64,000 bases of DNA. Source: Litsea cubeba (taxonomy: Eukaryota; Streptophyta; Magnoliopsida; Laurales; Lauraceae). This document shows, piece by piece, positions 36,330-46,030 of the stretch (position 1 is its first letter; every line of letters starts with the position of its first letter). Position numbers and translations under genes: made by a program. The notes under the pieces were generated by a model that saw nothing but the letters and a program-made list of their open reading frames with translations, ran no database searches and was not told the DNA's origin. Location: assembly GCA_012931725.1 (NCBI GenBank), contig CM022946.1:60974098-61038097 (forward strand), given 5' to 3'.

Positions 36330-36820
36330 GATCCATCCACATTAAATGTTGCACGGCGATTTGATGCAGTGCAACCAATTTTTGCACGGTGATTCAAACC
36401 CGTTCAGGTTGCCATGCACAGAGATTAAAACTCGTGCAGTTTGTATATACATGGTGATTCAAACCCATGCGTTGTTAATATGCATGGTGCTTCATATTCA
36501 TAGGGAGGCAAATGTCAAGGCATACGTTCTTGCTAAAGAGGGAGCGTTACGCTCTACTATTCTGTTTGATGTCTAGTGTTTTCTTCGTTTTCCTTTTTGG
36601 TTTGCGTTTTGACTAAGTTTCGTTGGATTCTTTATTTGTGTACTTTGTTGTTTTTTGTGGAAATAAAATTTACCATATAAAAAAAAAATGCACGGTGCTT
36701 CACACTTTGCAGGTTGATATATGCACGGAATTCACAGTCGTGCATATGTGAAATGCACGGTTAATGAAAACCATGCAGTTTTAGATATACACTGCTACTG
36801 AAATCCGTGCAGTATGTTTA
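36330..36820. repeat. left subterminal dyad repeats of the MULE
   Basis: About nine units of roughly 24-26 bp shaped tgcacgg(n)ttca(n)ccgtgca, spaced about 33 bp apart, occur near 36351, 36376, 36414, 36449, 36480, 36689, 36722, 36755 and 36789; the right end (about 39343-39470) has about four more. Each unit is an imperfect palindrome. Their position suggests transposase-binding sites, which is an inference. Confidence 0.55.
36497..36688 (+). mobile_element. 5'-truncated LINE insertion in the MULE
   Basis: 192 bp flanked by a 16-bp duplication, tgcatggtgcttcata (36481-36496) and tgcacggtgcttcaca (36689-36704), and ending in a ten-base A-tail (36679-36688). Its first part reads REANVKAYVLAKEGA, like the C-terminal end of the RNase H domain in plant L1-type LINEs, followed by a short 3' UTR. 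The duplication is taken from one of the MULE's own dyad repeats. Confidence 0.75.
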
Positions 36821-36896
36821 CATTTGCTAATCTGAATAATGTATATATTTCAGCATCCCGCCGAGACGAGTTCGTCGTGGTAGTTCTTCGACCTCA

Positions 36897-37228
36897 ATGC
36901 GTGGTGGCGCTATTAGTAGTGCATCGACCTCGCGGGGTCGGAGTGGTGTGGCGAGCTCATCCACCACAGATCGTTATAGGCCTACGGCATTAGAGTGGAG
37001 ACGCAAGGCGCGACAAGATTCAAGTCCGGATCCGATAAAGGAGTCAGATGAGGATGTAGCCTCTCGGGAGGCTACAGATAATGATATTACTGATGAGGAT
37101 GCACATCTGGTCATTCTAGAGGAGAGGGTGGACGTGATCGTCAGGCAGGTCCTATTCCAGGTGGTCCAGAGGACCACTCTGTCCTTGTCAGCTTTAGGAC
37201 GCACATAGCTACGTCGATATGGGAGGGG
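36897..37228 (+). pseudogene. PMD gene remnant, N-terminal part
   Basis: Starts with an ATG at 36897 in Ser/Arg-rich sequence. The open frame runs to 37208, but the expected continuation (GGPEDHSVLVSFRTHIATSIWEG, the usual lead-in to a plant mobile domain) is in another frame from about 37138 to 37226. A single indel therefore splits it. A donor-like ggggag/gtatc at about 37228 could open an intron ending at the acceptor before 37302. Confidence 0.6.
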
Positions 37229-37298
37229 AGGTATCACATTCATTCCGACAATGTGTTAATTATTATTTTTCTTATTGAAATTGTTATAATCCAATTTT

Positions 37299-38170
37299 AG
37301 TATGTTTTCTTACAACGTGCAGGATCGTGATACTCTTAAGTGTATAAGTCATTGGCTTAAGCTGAGATCGTGGTATCTACTGCAGTTGGGTGAAGATAAT
37401 TATGTTCCTGGACTTCATACGATTATTGAGGAGTCTGGCTTGGCATCATTGAAGATGCACTTATCTTACCGCTATATTGACCGGGCTTTGGTGTCGGCAT
37501 ACGAAGAGAGATGGCAGCCCGAGACTAACACTTTCCACCTACCATTCAGTGCTATTATTGGCATTCCAATTGTTGGTACACTCGTCCACGCACCGACTCA
37601 GATGTCTTTCATTAAACAAATATCATTGTTCGAGCGTAGATTGCGGGTGGATAGAGGGCCTACCAACGCAGTGTTATCCTTGGCTCATGGTGGGGTGGTA
37701 AGAATGTCATGGATCAAACAGATGTGCAGTGATGTAACTCCTCGATTGTCTGCACAATGAATAGAGTGCGTTGCAGAGTCTACCTATTATATTTGTTAGG
37801 TTGCGCACTATTTGTCGACAAGACCGGGACGAGAGTCCCCATCTTCTACTTAAAGTTATTGATGGACTTTGGACAAATTAGATGTTATGCATGGGGGGGG
37901 GGGGGGGGGGGGGGGGGGGGCGCTGTTGCGTTGGCGTATCTTTATCGCCAGTTGGGCTTTGTGACGAGGATAGGTGTTCGACAGATTGCCGGATATCTCA
38001 TGCTCCTACAGGTATCTCACGCGTATATATATATAACACTTTGGTATCATCAGACTTGTTAATCCATATATTATGCGTGTACAGGCCTGGGTATACGAGC
38101 ACATCCCCTTTGCTCGTTTGCGAGCACAGATTAGATATACTACAGGCGAGCCACTAGCACGTTGATGGTA
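37299..38170 (+). pseudogene. plant mobile domain (PMD) gene remnant
   Basis: PMD (aminotransferase-like, PF10536) is found in host proteins such as MAIN/MAIL and in MULE and Gypsy elements; its chemistry is unknown. Visible blocks: RDTLKCISHWLKLRSWYLLQL (about 37308), LHLSYRYIDRALVSAYEERWQPETNTFHLPF (about 37455), GIPIVG (about 37560), then after a frameshift near 37757 RCRVYLLYLLGCALFVDKTG (about 37766), LAYLYRQLG (about 37932) and IAGYLMLLQ (about 37988). A putative intron (gtatct at 38012 to tgtacag at 38084) joins it to AWVYEHIPFARLRAQ. A 28-base G run (37893-37920) replaces the usual short Gly-Ala link, and the frame ends near 38165. Confidence 0.7.
37893..37920 (+). repeat. 28-base poly-G run
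   Basis: An uninterrupted G homopolymer inside the PMD coding remnant, at a spot where family members have a Gly/Ala-rich link. Such a run is unusual in plant DNA and may be unstable or partly a sequencing artefact. Confidence 0.9.
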
Positions 38171-38329
38171 TCATTTAAGCAGTTCGGGCAACATCATAGA
38201 GAGTATACATTTAGCCTAAGAGTGCACAATATGATAAAATAAAGTTCGTATTGACATTGGATCAGCAAAGTCAATCGCTATCTAGATGAATCGTATCCTG
38301 CGTAGCAACAGAGTCCCCTATGATATCTT

Positions 38330-39110
38330 TGAACTACTCGATGCTCCTGGCATAAGGAAGTTCACATCCTGTTGCACATGGTTGATGGCATCCATCCAAT
38401 AATGACTTCAACCTCTCCAAAGCCCAGGTATAGTTCTGCACTTTCTCCAATTCAAGGTACACAAAAGCAACCGAGAACGTTAACTGAGTAGACATGACAC
38501 CAACAATCTCAAACAAGGGCAGCCGATATCTATGTCTTGTATGTGGAATCCATTATCAACACCTTGAAAAATGCTCGTAATAACTCAACGGATGAGGGAT
38601 GTGCCCAAAATAAGTTACTAACACAGTTTGTTGCATCGTTGCTAGTGTGACATTCAATGTATCTGTTCTCCTCTAAATTCATCATGAGTTGCTGCATCTG
38701 TGATCTTTCGGCCATCTCCGCCACCCTGTACATGTGACGAGCATTGTAGATACTCTTCATTCTACTGGTGTTGTTCACATCCCACTTCTTCAATGTATGA
38801 AGAATGCTCATCGGCTTCACTATCAATCAAAAAAGTTAATTTTTCTTCAGAAAGCCTCCCAGCATACGAGTGCCCCTCAAGATGTTGTGCATTCGGATGA
38901 TTGTGTACCCCACGAATCACTGTTACCATCCAATCGTCATCATGTGCCAACTTTTGGCCCTTTCAAAGCAAAGGGCAACTGCACTTCTTCGTTCCCATTG
39001 CCTTATTCAGATCTTTCTTCTCAAAGACCTTCAAAGAACCCTTGTAAGTACCGCTTCTCTAATAAGAAAGTACAATTCTCGTTTCCTACCATCTACACCA
39101 GCATCTGACA
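38330..39110 (-). pseudogene. MULE transposase remnant, truncated and frameshifted
   Basis: Reads right to left. Pieces: WMVTVIRGVHNHPNAQHLEGHSYAGRLSEE (about 38930-38840), the FAR1/MULE N-terminal zinc-binding-type lead-in; a linker NARHMYRVAEMAERSQMQQLMMNLEE (about 38742-38665); LFWAHPSSVELLRAF and IMDSTYKT (about 38615-38533), which holds the first catalytic Asp region of the MULE DDE domain; then in another frame FEIVGVMSTQLTFSVAFVYLE...YTWALERLKSLL (38513-38400). The remaining DDE residues and the SWIM zinc finger are absent, so the protein could not catalyse transposition. Confidence 0.8.
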
Positions 39111-39939
39111 TTTGATTATAATTTACTATGCCTTATTTTTTTTCCGACATCTCGTGTCCATTGGATAAGGGCATCTCGGCTTCTGAATATAGTGTCGATG
39201 GTAAGACGTTAGTAAAATCCAATACGCACTCACACTGACACCGTAGAATCAACATCCTGGAAAAAATAATCAGTGCTGAACGGCCCTGCTAAACCACCCA
39301 CCATTACACTGTTCGGGACCAACATTTGTCGAATCATGTTGTATTGCACTGAAATCCAGAGCCGTGCAATACACTAATGCATGAAAATCTAGAGCCATGT
39401 AATACACGGATGCACGGCTTCATATTGTTGAGCATTACATGTAAGGCACGGTTCTGAAAATCCGTGTAGGACGTGAATGGGGAAAAAAATGAAAACATGT
39501 GTCGAAAAAAATGAAACTTTCTCTTCATATATGGTCATTTGCTTGTCCATATTGGAGATGACTTTTCTAAAACACAATGTGGTGCCTAAGATTGGAGATG
39601 TGATAGCTTATATGGGAAATGGAGAGATGGGTTAGGAGATGAGTTCTGCCAAAGTGAGCTTTATGATGATGAGAAGAAGTAGAAAAAGAAATATATATTA
39701 TTGAACGGAAAAATGTGCAGAAGAAGTGAAGATGAAATCCTGAAGAGAGGAGGAGATGAAGTGAAGAAGAAGAACAATTAGCTCAGGAAGAAGCAGATGG
39801 AGCCTGAAGAGGGAGAAGAAGGCAAGGGTACCTTCGGAAATTCACAGATAGGTATTTTTGGAATAAATACAAAATTTAAAATGTGGGTTTGCTCAGCAAA
39901 TTGGGTGGGTACGTGTGTTTAGAATTTCCTTTTAATTTA

Positions 39940-40983
39940 TTAGAGGGAGTGATAGGTTAGATACCTCCAATGACGTAAGTTAGATCAAGAATTTAGAAGA
40001 AGGGATAAGGATTATGGAAAGTCAAAATTAGTATGGGTTATTTTTTTCCCTCTAATTTAGAGGAGATTTTAAGAAGAAATGTGCATGTAATGTCTGTAAT
40101 TGGGCCCTGTGGATGGAACAAATAATTATTTTAGTGGTCCCAATATATATAGGTGATGGATTGGATGTAGTAGGTCACATGGATAGATTAGGTCTAGTGG
40201 GTCATATGTAGATTGGTGGATGTTCAGATGAGCAAATAGAAAAGTCTTTCATCTAGCTGATCCACAGCTTATATAAATGGTATATCTTTCATCAAATGGC
40301 TCCCATATATATAGTTCTTCAGCTATTGGGTCCCATTTATATGTCTATATAGTGTTATAGATGAGGTGAATGAATGCTCATGACTCCTAGAGGCATATCT
40401 TCATGTGCCAATACTTAAGTTCTTGAAATCAACTGCTTGCGCTAAGGACTTCTTGCCTGAACAATGAAGCGTCCCATTCAAGGTGCTAGTTTTTTTAGAT
40501 GCTCCACAAGGACTTCCGAATAGTATACGACATTCTAGCTATCCCGTAGATACTCTTGTTGTGGATTTCGCTCATATTTTTCATTGGCCAAGGAGTATGC
40601 AATCATGAGCTAAAAGGATTGCATCTGAATTTATTGGTCCTTCCGAGGACTCGAAGGATATTGAATCCAAGACCAATTGACTCATTTTATTGGGGGAGCT
40701 TAACCATATGCATGCAAATTTTTAATAGTTGAAACACTTGGAGCATTTTATCATGACATGTAATTTAATATGTGCTTGCTAATTAGTTTATGAGCATGCA
40801 TGGCATCTTCGATTAATGCCTAGCATATATTTTAAGCATGTAACCAATAATTGTTCATATGTCTTAGTACTTTATTCGGTGCCCTCGTTTTCTATTTGGG
40901 GGCACTTTATGTTTAATGACAAATGAAATCATTTCTAGAAAAATGTTTCTCTGTAGTCATTTTGAGACTGATTAGCTAATGCA
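39940..40983. other. intergenic DNA, nothing recognised
   Basis: No ORF of note and no repeat structure found by eye. Confidence 0.45.
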
Positions 40984-41227
40984 TTTGCCAAGACCTTTTA
41001 TAGTGAGTCTGGATCCCCTGTTTCGTAGAAACAAGGAGATATTATTTCATCCTATTTGCATTCGCTAACTATGTAAAATCTTATACCAGCTAATGCGCCC
41101 TCTCAAAAATGAGAAAAATCAAAAAAGAGATTTTTCATACAGTTGGCAAATGAAGATGGGATGAAATAGTATCTCCCTCTTTCTACAAAACAGGGAATCT
41201 AGACTCTCTTATAGCCTCTTTGGCGGA
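40984..41227. mobile_element. foldback MITE of about 243 bp
   Basis: Two long arms: ttgccaagaccttttatag...gtttcgtagaaa...ttcatcc to about 41085, and its reverse complement from about 41130 to 41227 (tgggatgaaatag...ttctacaaaac...ctctttggcgg). The arms are about 95 bp at roughly 75-80% identity by eye. No clear target duplication was found. Confidence 0.65.
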
Positions 41228-42355
41228 TACCCGAATATATTTCATTTCGGACTCTGGGTCATTTTATGCCTATTCTCTTCTCCCTGTATAGGGTTTGAAT
41301 GCCTCACAGTTTACAATTGTAATTTTTTTTTTTTTTTGGTTAGGTGTCCTACACATTTTAAGCCTGAGCTCCTGATGTTTGGCCACCTATCATGTGAGCC
41401 CAAAATGTGTATTCCCATACAATGCAATTTTCTTAGTGAACTAATAATGTTTAGTTTAATATCATAGATATTCATAAGTTTTGAGAAATATATAGACCGC
41501 GTAAATAAACCTAATCTTCACTTTGTCATATAAATGATAAGCCCTAAAACATAATGTCTCGTATCTTAGACCCTTTTCTAGAAACATGAGAAAAGCACAA
41601 AATATTTAAAACTCCATTCTTTTTATCATCTACACATTTTTGTAGGCCCTAAATTCATGATCTAAATCATTCGATATTCTCATAGATGTTATAAACCCCC
41701 AATAATGGAGCTCAGATATGTGTAGGCAAGACGAGTTGGCCCTACCATAAGGCTAACCCTATGATAAATAATGCGATTAACACAATCTTATGCATTTAAT
41801 CATTTTTTTGATATATTGGGCCGGAACTCAAAACTCACATACCTACATCCTTACTAGCTGATGGTGGAGCCAAGTCCTCTTTGAGTGAACTTTGGGGATA
41901 TGTCATAAATGGTGATCAGGGTGTTCATTTTGATAGCTCATAATTCAAAAGGCATGCCCCACAATGGAGTTCCACTCTTTCAACTAGAGTATCAGGAGTC
42001 CAATGCATAAATTCTCATATCCTAGATCTTCATGGATTTTAAGAAATACAAAAAAAAAAAGAAGAAGAAGTTAATATTACTTTCTAATGTTGTGAGTTCT
42101 CAATTTGTGGTCTTTCAAACCCATTATTTCCTTTGTAAAAAAGTTCTTGGTTTATGACGTCCCAAAAATTGTATGAAAACTATTATTGATCCTTTCTTGC
42201 TTTTTCATTTTTCACCCTTTTACCATGTGAAAATAATGCTTCCATGTTCCAAACAAACATGATAAATTCATTTTTTACATATTTAAATTAAATAAATGAA
42301 ATCTATATACATGAACCCCATTTCTTATCCTATGTATAAAATACAAATCAAGCGT
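41228..42355. other. intergenic DNA, nothing recognised
   Basis: AT-rich. Contains a T-run near 41323-41338 and an A-run near 42050-42060. No gene. Confidence 0.45.
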
Positions 42356-42608
42356 CACTACAAAAAAAGTGATTTTTAGTGGTGGAAAAAAAGATGCCTT
42401 TAGTGGCGGGTTTTTCCCAGCACTAAAAAACTCTTATACTTGGTTTTTAGTGACAGATGATTTTTTTGCTACTAAAACGGGCGGACACTCTTAAACGGTC
42501 AGTTCAGGACGGAAAACGGCATGTTTAGTGGTGAAAAAAAATTCTCACTGCTAAATGGGATTCTTAGCGGCTAGAAAAACCGCCGCTAAAGGTCATTTTT
42601 CCATTGTG
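42356..42608. mobile_element. CACTA-type MITE
   Basis: Starts cactacaaaaaaagtg and ends ccattgtg (reverse complement cacaatggaaaaatga). Inside are subterminal repeats of the tttagtggtgg / tttagcggcgg kind in both orientations, as in plant En/Spm (CACTA) elements. No transposase; the right terminus has decayed. Confidence 0.65.
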
Positions 42609-42799
42609 AAAAGTCATTTCTTTTGTATTTTTATAAAAAAAATTATAGAAAAGCAATCTCAACTATTATTTTTTTACTTTGCGATGTTTGTTGGTTACAG
42701 AAGTGGAAAAGTATAAACTCCAAAAAAAAAAAATTTATCTGTTTCACCGTGAAAATTACTTTTGACATTACGAGATACAAAATAACTAATTACTTTACC

Positions 42800-42927
42800 A
42801 ATTGTTTAAGTTCTCATGTCACTCCTTCCCTTCCCACTAGTATGTGGCATTAGCAACTATCAAAACTCCTCTGCAATTCTAGAATCTCTCCTCGTCCACC
42901 ATCTCTGTGCTATCCCAGAATCTCTTC
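42800..42927 (+). other. upstream flank of the RDR2-like gene fragment
   Basis: CT-rich sequence (ctctcctcgtccaccatctctg) that continues after the solo LTR at 45633 with the same character. The tcttc at 42923-42927 is the left target duplication. Confidence 0.45.
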
Positions 42928-45627
42928 TGTCACATCCCGGTCCCGAATTACCCTGGCCTAGGGCAATCCCCAAGGTGAGACACACGTACTACCGTGTGAT
43001 AATACCTGTCGCGAGTCAAATACAATCACACGAAGAAGATAAACCGATTCCACTCTTGAGTCTAACTCACTTAAACCAATTAAGACATTTCAAGTAAGCG
43101 GAAGCTAAAATTACAAAATGAATATCATTCCCCATTCAGGCCATTTAAACCTTCAAGTTTAATACAAAAGAACTTTTACAAGTATATACATTGTTAACAA
43201 AAAGAGGGTCCGCAAGGTACCCTATACAATAATACCAAAAGTATAACTAAATTAAAAGAAGATCCTAGTGTGACAACACAAAAAAAAAAAAAAAAAAAGA
43301 AGAAGTTCGTGTTACAGCTCTCAAAAGTATGTAGCGCACTACGAAATGTGGGGTTTCCACACTTGCCCCACATCGGGCCACTCCTCTAATCCTGGAGGAA
43401 CCTCTTGGGCTTCCTGCATTCCTTTCTGGGCCTTCTCAGGCCCGGGATCTGCATATGTGCCTATGACACCAAGAGTAGCACATCAAATACGACGAATTGG
43501 CAAGTATAGGCAATAAAAAGGAAATACATAATGTTCTAAAATGAATTAAATGATGATTGATTAATAAGATGTCAATATAAAGGAATAACTAGGCAATTAT
43601 GCCAAATAGACTAATTCATGCTTTTTGAATCAATGAACAGTAATGCACACTAATTTGGCTACTACATTAAGCTCATCCTCTCAATAGAGAGCAAATCTAG
43701 TTGGGATGTCACCAGTGGCCCGGCCAAAGGCTAGCTGGCTACCCGGTTCTGCAGTTCCGGTGCTCCAGAACTGCAGTGATCTCGAATAACTAAACCAAGT
43801 TTAACCCCGTCGGGTACCACATGGTCGAAGCTCAGTAGTGCCAGACCAATCAAATCGAATAATTACACACATGAGTAAGATTATTTTTACTTGACTCGGA
43901 TCGAATCATAATATCCAGAATATTTCACACATAACTTACTCATCTCAAATTTCAACTGAATACCGTATAACTGTACAAGTATAACGAATAGAAAAGAAAT
44001 AGCATATGCATATAAATCATTGTTTAAAATTTGGAAATTAAATAGAAAATAAATCCCAATATGCACATGCAATGATTAAGAAGGATCAAGGTCATTTACT
44101 AGACTCTTGTCTTTCACATTCTCATACGATGAAGTTTAGAGGTCCGGTGTGTGGCTATCTTTAATTTGGTGTCACTTAGTGTAGTGTAATGCACCGGGTT
44201 CTCCAAGCCTCATCCATTACAAAGTTTCTGACGAAAGATATAATCCACATGAAATAAGCTTAGCCTCAATGATTTCTCATGTGGTCCATTCCATTGGTCC
44301 GTTGATCTTGGCAAAGGTGCCATTTTCTAGGGTCCCATAAGTACTTCGGAGTTCAAGATCCTAATTGGTTTAGTAAATACATAAAATAAGGGTATTCATC
44401 AACTTTTAGTGGCCAAAAGGAAGCATTTTGATCAAAATCTTTGGGCCCAACGGAACCTTACCTCGCTATAGCAAGCCCACAGAAGATAGCGAGCCACAGA
44501 AGGTGGTCTCGCTATAGCGAGGTCCATCCTCGCAATAGCGAGGTCACATTCTGTGACCACTCCTCCGTTTCCTTCTTTTCCTTTGTTTCCAATTCATACA
44601 CCACTCATGTGCAGAAAATTGGGTACACATGTAAATTTTGTGTTTGTTTTAATACACTACTAACACTCAAGAAATCAACCCATTGTATAATTATTCTCAA
44701 ATTATAATCAAAGAGGCTAATCACCATAAAGAGGGAAATAATAGAATTTAATAATCCAATCAAGGAATTAAACAGTATGTAATCTTAATTAATGCTTATA
44801 GTTGCCTCAAATAGAGCTTTTCAAGTCCTCTTCACTCAATTAGCTCAAGAGACTAAAAATCCCCAAATTTACAAACCCTAACAATGGAAAACCATGGAAG
44901 GATGAATGAGAATGTAATGCATGTTAGCTACAAGCCTTAAGGCTCAATTTCAACTCATATTAACCTAAAAAAATAACTTAAAAGAGGTTTGGCTCTTACC
45001 TCTAGTAATGAATCCGAATTTGAAGAAAATAAGAGGTGATGAAGATGGGTTCTTGTCCACAAGCATAGAGGGAAGAATGTAGAGGATGAAAGAGAGTCCA
45101 CTCTTAGCCTTCAAAGCACATGCAAGAAATCTCTAGGATGATTGGAGAAGATGATATGAAGGGAAAAGAGAAAGGGTAGTAGTAGAGAGGAAGAGAAAAT
45201 GAAAGGAAAGAAAAGGATTGGTAGTGGGGCTTATAAAGGGATAGGGTTGCCCCTTTTTTGCAACTAAGTCCATTGAGATTGAATTTTTCATTTTGAGTCA
45301 AATGATGGCCCACTAATACAACGGTTAGTCAAATGTGGTCGGTTCAAATACGAAAGTTGGCGTGTTCGACAAGATACATGCATTGATACTAAAATGACGT
45401 GCAAATGATGCAAAATAAAAAAAATCATTAAATACGAAAAAACCCTTAACTTCACTTAACCTAGTCAATCCACTTCAACTCACCTAGTCTAGGCTCAAGA
45501 CTCAACTAACTAGACTAACAAAGACCAATTAACACTAATTACTATAATTAGTAACTAAGCATAATTAATTTAGTTAAAATATAATTAATTAGCACTAAAC
45601 ATGCTTAATTAGGGCCGGGGTGTAACA
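42928..45627. mobile_element. solo LTR, 2.7 kb, probably Gypsy
   Basis: Ends tgtcacatcccgg and ccggggtgtaaca are mutually inverted, and a perfect 5-bp target duplication tcttc flanks it (42923-42927 and 45628-45632). There is no coding region, primer-binding site or second LTR, so it is a solo LTR left by recombination. It includes a run of inverted words built on cgctatagcgag (about 44462-44542). Orientation is uncertain because both ends look like LTR starts. Confidence 0.8.
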
Positions 45628-45632
45628 TCTTC

Positions 45633-45938
45633 TCTCTGTGCATGCTCCAAAACCTCAAATCCCTCTGTTTTTCTATCTCTGCAACCCCAAAATCTCAATA
45701 CTCTGTCCCCACCACCCCAAGCTGTAGATCATCTGTCAAGGTACACTGGCGTGTGAGTGAGATTCTAATAATAAAAAAATCTCAATTCTCTCAATCTCTT
45801 TCTCCCTCTGCATGCCTAAAAATCTCAACTTTCTTCGTCTCTGCAACCCCAAATCTCAAAACTCTGTCATTGCATATCTTCTCTCTAAACACTCAAAACC
45901 CACAAAGAAAACGTTGGGTTCTCTCCCTTTACAGTGTC
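45633..45938 (+). other. 5' leader of the RDR2-like gene with a possible intron
   Basis: CT-rich leader with a direct repeat: ctctgcaaccccaaaatctcaa at about 45677 and a similar block at about 45839. A donor gtcaag/gtacac (cut after 45740) and an acceptor ccctttacag (ending 45934), four bases before the ATG, would define a 194-bp leader intron. This is inference from sequence only. Confidence 0.4.
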
Positions 45939-46030
45939 ATGGGCGGTGAAAGATGCACGGTTCGGGTCTCCAACATACCCTTAACAGCAATCGCCCAAGA
46001 GCTCTTCTCCTTCTTTGAATCCACCATAGG
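45939..46030 (+). pseudogene. RDR2-like: first codons of an RDR2-like RNA-dependent RNA polymerase, interrupted
   Basis: The ATG at 45939 opens a peptide beginning MGGERCTVRVSNIP, then about 17 more residues ending FFESTIG. This resembles the N-terminal RNA-recognition-type motif of plant RDR2, which makes double-stranded RNA for 24-nt siRNAs that silence transposons. Similarity stops at 46030, exactly where a sequence with an LTR-like start (tgtcacgtctcc) begins; the remainder of exon 1 is not found in the window. Only about 30 residues support the call, so another RRM-like protein remains possible. As it stands the gene is broken. Confidence 0.5.

Larger units (their letters stand above)
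35821..39929. mobile_element. degenerate Mutator-like element (MULE) with PMD gene
   Basis: Terminal inverted repeats of about 45 bp (gaaaaattctaaacacacc... at the left; the right end read in reverse is ggaaattctaaacacacg...) both continue into cacccaatttgct. A perfect 10-bp target duplication ttttaattta flanks it (35811-35820 and 39930-39939). Inside are two convergent gene remnants: a plant mobile domain gene on + (36897-38170) and a MULE transposase on - (about 39110-38330). Both are frameshifted, and the transposase lacks most of its catalytic part. Subterminal regions carry repeated gcacgg...ccgtgc dyads. Confidence 0.85.
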
